6,781 nucleotides of DNA from Chryseobacterium gleum. GTDB lineage: Bacteria > Bacteroidota > Bacteroidia > Flavobacteriales_D > Sanyastnellaceae. The position numbers and the translations under genes were made by a program. The stretch spans positions 1-6,781 of the forward strand of contig CAMDFE010000081.1 of the NCBI GenBank assembly GCA_945897395.1, read 5' to 3'. Under the pieces are notes generated by a model. That model was not told where the DNA came from, did no database searches, and worked only from the letters and a program-made list of their open reading frames with translations. This document shows, piece after piece, positions 6,781 through 6,781 of this stretch (positions are counted from its first letter, which is position 1; each line of letters begins with the position of its first letter).

Positions 6781-6781
6781 C

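Overview
The window comes from a member of the Bacteroidota, most likely the Flavobacteriales. The evidence is a PorP/SprF-type protein of the type IX secretion system (T9SS), a secreted enzyme ending in a T9SS type A sorting domain, a GldH-like gliding lipoprotein, 'SxAQ'-style signal peptide ends, and the absence of Shine-Dalgarno-like sequences before the genes. The sequence is AT-leaning and almost wholly coding. No stretch longer than about 60 bases lacks a gene, and I see no tRNA, rRNA, CRISPR array or insertion sequence.

Layout, left to right on the + strand: (1) a PorP/SprF-family outer-membrane protein whose 5' end probably lies outside the window (2-970); (2) a PQQ-dependent sugar dehydrogenase of the GSDH beta-propeller family with a C-terminal T9SS sorting domain (988-2406); (3) a TonB-dependent receptor whose plug and barrel resemble the E. 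coli YncD/PqqU type (2471-4828); (4) a GldH-like lipoprotein (4838-5314); (5) MtaB, the tRNA ms2t6A37 methylthiotransferase (5311-6564). Gaps are 17, 3 (to the ATG at 2410) and 9 nt, followed by a 4-nt ATGA overlap, so the five genes look like one transcription unit. On the - strand, the last 73 codons of an unrecognised gene enter from the right edge (6780-6559) and overlap the end of mtaB tail to tail by 6 nt.

The most unusual spot is 2410-2481. An ATG three bases after the dehydrogenase stop opens a convincing signal peptide for the TonB-dependent receptor, but it is out of frame with the receptor body. The frames meet inside a run of 13 T, and removing one T (or adding two) would join them into a normal receptor of about 805 residues. 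Directly before the T run, inside the signal-peptide codons, is a perfect 11-bp hairpin, so the same bases look like a textbook intrinsic terminator. This may be a homopolymer sequencing error, a phase-variable switch, or a transcriptional slippage or attenuation device.

Functionally, the dehydrogenase needs PQQ and the adjacent receptor resembles a known PQQ importer, so the two may form a scavenged-cofactor module. This is inference, because no PQQ biosynthesis gene is in view. The PorP-like protein, the sorting-domain enzyme and the GldH-like protein all belong to the T9SS/gliding world. mtaB is a housekeeping gene at the end of the cluster.
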